Of a stretch of 62,615 bases of DNA, positions 60,212-62,615 are shown piece after piece. Within the stretch, counting starts at the first letter, position 1; the number at the start of each line of letters is the position of its first letter. The notes beneath the pieces were generated by a model. It saw only the letters and a list, made by a program, of their open reading frames with translations. It had not been told where the DNA came from and searched no databases. Source of the stretch: Mycobacterium aquaticum (GTDB lineage: Bacteria; Actinomycetota; Actinomycetes; Mycobacteriales; Mycobacteriaceae); the NCBI RefSeq assembly GCF_002086485.1, contig NZ_MVHF01000048.1:1-62615 (forward strand). Direction: 5' to 3'. The position numbers and the translations under genes are program-made.

Positions 60212-61327
60212 ATGGTCACGCTCGAGGATTTCTCGCGACTCGTAGCGGGCATCTACGCCGCGGCCGCCACACCTGAGCGCTGGCAGACAGCCATCGGCGA
60301 CATTCACCGGACCATCGGAGGCAACGGCGGGGCGCTGGTGACCGCGGAGAACGCGATCTGGATCATCCAGGACGCTGTCCTCCCGGCCGGCGCCGCAGCA
60401 AGTTACACCGAGCATTATGGACGGCTGGACTACCCGCTGGCCGCGGTGGCGAACGGCCCCGTCGGGATCATCCGATCGGGAGCGGAACTCATTACAACTC
60501 AACGGCATTCAGAGTTCTACACCGACTGGATGCACCCCAACGGTCTGGAAGACGGTCTGCTGGTGCGACTCAGTGCAGGCCCGCGTCCCAGCTGCTTCAT
60601 ACTGCACACCTCCGTCGCCTCCGAACGCTTCGACACTGTCGAGCGGGTACAGGTTTTCGGTGGTCTCGTCCGGCATCTGCAGCAAGCGCTGCGCACACAG
60701 CACCACATCGACGGCTTGACCCACACCGGCGCCGACCTGTCCGCCGCATTGGACACCGTCGGAAACGGCATCCTGGTGATCGGAGCCGATCGACGCGTGC
60801 TGAGCCTCAACGGCGCCGCCGAGCAGATCGTGCGGGTTGCTGACGGGCTGTCCCTCATCCAGGGGCACCTCACCGCCGCCAGCCGGCACGCCGAGCAGGC
60901 GCTGGGGCTTGCGCTGTACGCCGCGCTCGACGGCGACGCCAACGGCGTCCGACACGGAAACTCACTGATCTGCGAGCGCCCTTCGGGTGCAAGGTCATTC
61001 GTCATTCACGTGCTACCCCTGCACACCTTGGAAGAGCCGGGCCGCCCCCGGGCAATGGTCGTGCTCATCAATCCCGCTCGCGAACCGGAACCCAGCGCCG
61101 CGCTCCTGCAGCAACTGTTCCACCTCACCCCGACCGAGGCAGAGATCGCATTGCGGGTGTCACGTGGTGCCGACCCCAAAACGCTCGCCGAGGAGCTTTC
61201 AGTCTCCCTTCCGACTGTGCGAACCCATCTGCGTCGAATCTTCGACAAGACCGGAACACACCGACAGGCAGACCTGGTGCGACTGATACTCACCCTGCAT
61301 CCGTTCACCTCGGTTCCGGAGTCCTGA
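60212..61327 (+). CDS. LuxR-family transcriptional regulator with PAS-like sensor
   Basis: 371 residues. The N-terminal 200 residues form a sensory region. A PAS-like segment follows (ALDTVGNGILVIGADRRVLSLNGAAEQIV, about 185-215), then a C-terminal LuxR HTH (LTPTEAEIALRVSRGADPKTLAEELSVSLPTVRTHLRRIFDKTG). No receiver domain, so it is a one-component regulator with an unknown ligand. ATG 60212; stop 16 nt from the convergent P-loop gene. Confidence 0.8.
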   Translation: MVTLEDFSRLVAGIYAAAATPERWQTAIGDIHRTIGGNGGALVTAENAIWIIQDAVLPAGAAASYTEHYGRLDYPLAAVANGPVGIIRSGAELITTQRHSEFYTDWMHPNGLEDGLLVRLSAGPRPSCFILHTSVASERFDTVERVQVFGGLVRHLQQALRTQHHIDGLTHTGADLSAALDTVGNGILVIGADRRVLSLNGAAEQIVRVADGLSLIQGHLTAASRHAEQALGLALYAALDGDANGVRHGNSLICERPSGARSFVIHVLPLHTLEEPGRPRAMVVLINPAREPEPSAALLQQLFHLTPTEAEIALRVSRGADPKTLAEELSVSLPTVRTHLRRIFDKTGTHRQADLVRLILTLHPFTSVPES

Positions 61328-61343
61328 CGAGTATGAAACCTCT

Positions 61344-61811
61344 TCACCCTTGCGCTCTCTCAGCGATTGCGGCGAGGGCATCGACAACGTGATCGAGCGG
61401 TTGAGTGGTGTCGATCTCGTGCGTGGCGGCGGAGCGCAACAGTGGCTCGGTCTCAGCGATGTCTCGCGCGATCCGAGACTGCTCAACAGCGCTCTTGCCG
61501 AAGTCGTTTCCGGTACGGGTACCTAGGCGATCGAAGATCACGGCCGGCGGGGCGCTCAGCAGGACGACGGCATCGAATCTGGCATAGAACATGCCCTGAT
61601 TGGCCACGGTGCCTTGCACGAACAACGGACGAAGACGCGGTCGGCGCAGCAACTCGTCAATGAGCGGTTCATGCCACAGCGGCTCGCCGTCGACGACGTG
61701 GATCCAATGCCCATAGTCGGTGTCCACTGTGTCGAAACCGCGTAGGGCAAGTTCCGCGAGGGCCGCCGACTTGCCCACCCCCGACATTCCGGTGACGAGT
61801 ACCGCAGCCAT
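61344..61811 (-). CDS. P-loop small-molecule kinase-like protein
   Basis: 155 residues (161 from GTG 61829). Walker A GMSGVGKS near the N-terminus (residue 8), then LALRGFDTVDTDYGHW, typical of AAA_18/shikimate-kinase-like P-loop proteins, and a lid-like LGTRTGNDFGKS. Substrate unknown. Divergent from the broken methyltransferase gene. Confidence 0.7.
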   Translation of the reverse strand: MAAVLVTGMSGVGKSAALAELALRGFDTVDTDYGHWIHVVDGEPLWHEPLIDELLRRPRLRPLFVQGTVANQGMFYARFDAVVLLSAPPAVIFDRLGTRTGNDFGKSAVEQSRIARDIAETEPLLRSAATHEIDTTQPLDHVVDALAAIAERAQG

Positions 61812-61887
61812 CGGCGATCCAGAACTCACCCCACCACCACTACCAGGTCCTCGCCGCCTGCAAGGACATCCGGCTACTGTCGGAGGC

Positions 61888-61900
61888 TAGTGTCGGAACA
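61888..61900 (+). promoter_or_regulatory. -10 box of a leaderless promoter (methyltransferase)
   Basis: TAGTGT at 61888-61893 ends 7 nt before GTG 61901. Confidence 0.45.
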
Positions 61901-62528
61901 GTGTACGACCAGTACGAGCTGATCGCCGACGAGTACGCACGACACTTCACCGACGAGTTCGACGTCAGACCGTTCGACCGCAGCCTGGTGCAGTCGTTCG
62001 CCGAGCTGGTACTGCGATCGGGCGGCCAGGCCGCACTGGACGTTGGTTGCGGACCAGGTCAGGCCGCCGCCGAACTCACCCGGTTGGGCCTCAGCGCCGA
62101 GGGCATCGACGGGTCACCTGCCATGATTTCCATTGCCCGCGAGCGGTATCCGCAGATTCCGTTCCAGGTGGCTGATATGCGTGAGTTGCCGTACCGCGAC
62201 GGCACCTTCTCGGCAGTGTCTGCGTGGTATTCGATCATCCACACTCCCGCCGATGAGCTTGCGGACCTGTTCGCGGAGTTCCGCCGGGTCCTCACCGACC
62301 CGGGCTGGTTGCTTTTGGGATTTCCAAACTGGTGCTCCTCCTTTGTCTTTCGACGAAGCCTTCGGACACGCGGTCTCGATGACCTTCCTGCGACATGACA
62401 CCGCCACCGTGCGCGACGCATTGGCCGCCGCCGGGTTCACCGGGTATGCCACAGCCACCCGTGAGCGCCAACCGCAGCTCAAGGAGACAGCTGACCAGGC
62501 GTTCGTCATCGCCGCAGTCGCTGCCTGA
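61901..62528 (+). pseudogene. Class I SAM methyltransferase broken by a +1 frameshift
   Basis: The first frame encodes motif I ALDVGCGPGQAAAEL, the acidic GIDGSPAMI and VADMRELPYRDGTFSAVSAW, then GWLLLGF before the sequence stops resembling the family. The third frame continues naturally with QTGAPPLSFDEAFGHAVSMTFL to a TGA at 62526-62528. Removing one T from the TTT at 62321-62323 joins the two into a normal protein of about 208 residues. Either a recent mutation or a sequencing error. Acceptor unknown. Confidence 0.75.
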
Positions 62529-62615
62529 TCACGCTGGCGGACAGTCTGTTTCGTCGTCGTCTTGGTTGTCGGTGAAGTATTGCTGGGGGTGGTGGTAGGT
62601 GTTGATGCGGGATTG
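62529..62615 (-). CDS. C-terminal fragment of a DUF222/HNH protein
   Basis: Open on the minus strand from the window edge to TGA (62529-62531). The product contains RINTYHHPQQYF followed by an acidic end (DNQDDDETD), a tail typical of mycobacterial DUF222/HNH proteins (INTYHHPE-like). The stop abuts the methyltransferase stop (TGATCA). Confidence 0.6.
   Translation of the reverse strand, partial: QSRINTYHHPQQYFTDNQDDDETDCPPA

Overview
The window looks like chromosomal DNA of a fast-growing mycobacterium (Mycolicibacterium type). It has high GC and GTG/ATGA-overlapped operons. It carries several genera-typical genes: irtAB with an IdeR box, an orphan Mce protein, fusA2 next to a PPOX/F420-family gene, maltokinase, a GH15 trehalase, and many promoters whose -10 box lies 6-7 nt before the start codon (leaderless transcripts). 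Gene order in the first 30 kb resembles, from memory, the M. smegmatis region with mak, fusA2, orphan mce and irtAB. Both ends cut into C-terminal pieces of DUF222/HNH (13E12-type) repeat proteins that point inward, so the window may be a contig that ends in dispersed repeats.

Layout. 1-6.0 kb: HNH remnant, a MarR regulator with a two-gene drug-type ABC exporter, two acyl-CoA dehydrogenases, maltokinase. 6.2-15.5 kb: HTH protein, HugZ/DUF2470 protein, orotate phosphoribosyltransferase-like protein, a four-gene ABC importer (lipoprotein, two permeases, ATPase), a proline-rich membrane protein, a PPOX protein and an EF-G paralogue. 15.5-32.7 kb: CMD protein, orphan Mce, DMT exporter, secreted proteins, O-methyltransferase, DUF2127 protein, AraC regulator with an amidohydrolase, irtAB, TetR with an enoyl-CoA hydratase-like gene, and trehalase.

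32.7-58.6 kb is the distinctive part: an apparently complete formate-driven autotrophy island. It begins with an OFA (oxalate/formate) antiporter divergent from a soluble NAD-dependent molybdenum formate dehydrogenase operon (fdsG, fdsB, fdsA, fdsD, fdhD). These are followed by a nuclease-fold protein of unknown role, moaA and a DUF6457 gene. Next come a red-type (form IC-like) RuBisCO operon cbbL-cbbS-cbbX with divergent cbbR, a class I fructose-bisphosphate aldolase, a GAF-type sensor kinase/NarL-type regulator pair, rpe-tkt-cbbY, and the opposing operon fbp-prk-gap-pgk with a divergent HAD phosphatase. In principle Fds oxidises formate to CO2 and NADH, and the Calvin-Benson-Bassham (CBB) enzymes refix the CO2. 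CbbX and CbbY keep RuBisCO active, and the HAD protein could remove 2-phosphoglycolate. Triose-phosphate isomerase, ribose-5-phosphate isomerase and ATP synthesis must come from elsewhere.

The intergenic regions of the fds, fbp and rpe transcription units, and the start of fba, carry repeats built on a GGGGTGA-like core. The fds and rpe promoters also share TGAACTACGCA. This suggests a common regulator for the two modules, possibly the NarL-type response regulator encoded in the island. After the island come a small secreted protein, a GNAT protein with a GyrA-like helical N-terminus, a LuxR regulator, a P-loop protein and a methyltransferase broken by a one-base frameshift. I saw no tRNA, rRNA, CRISPR array, transposase or prophage genes.
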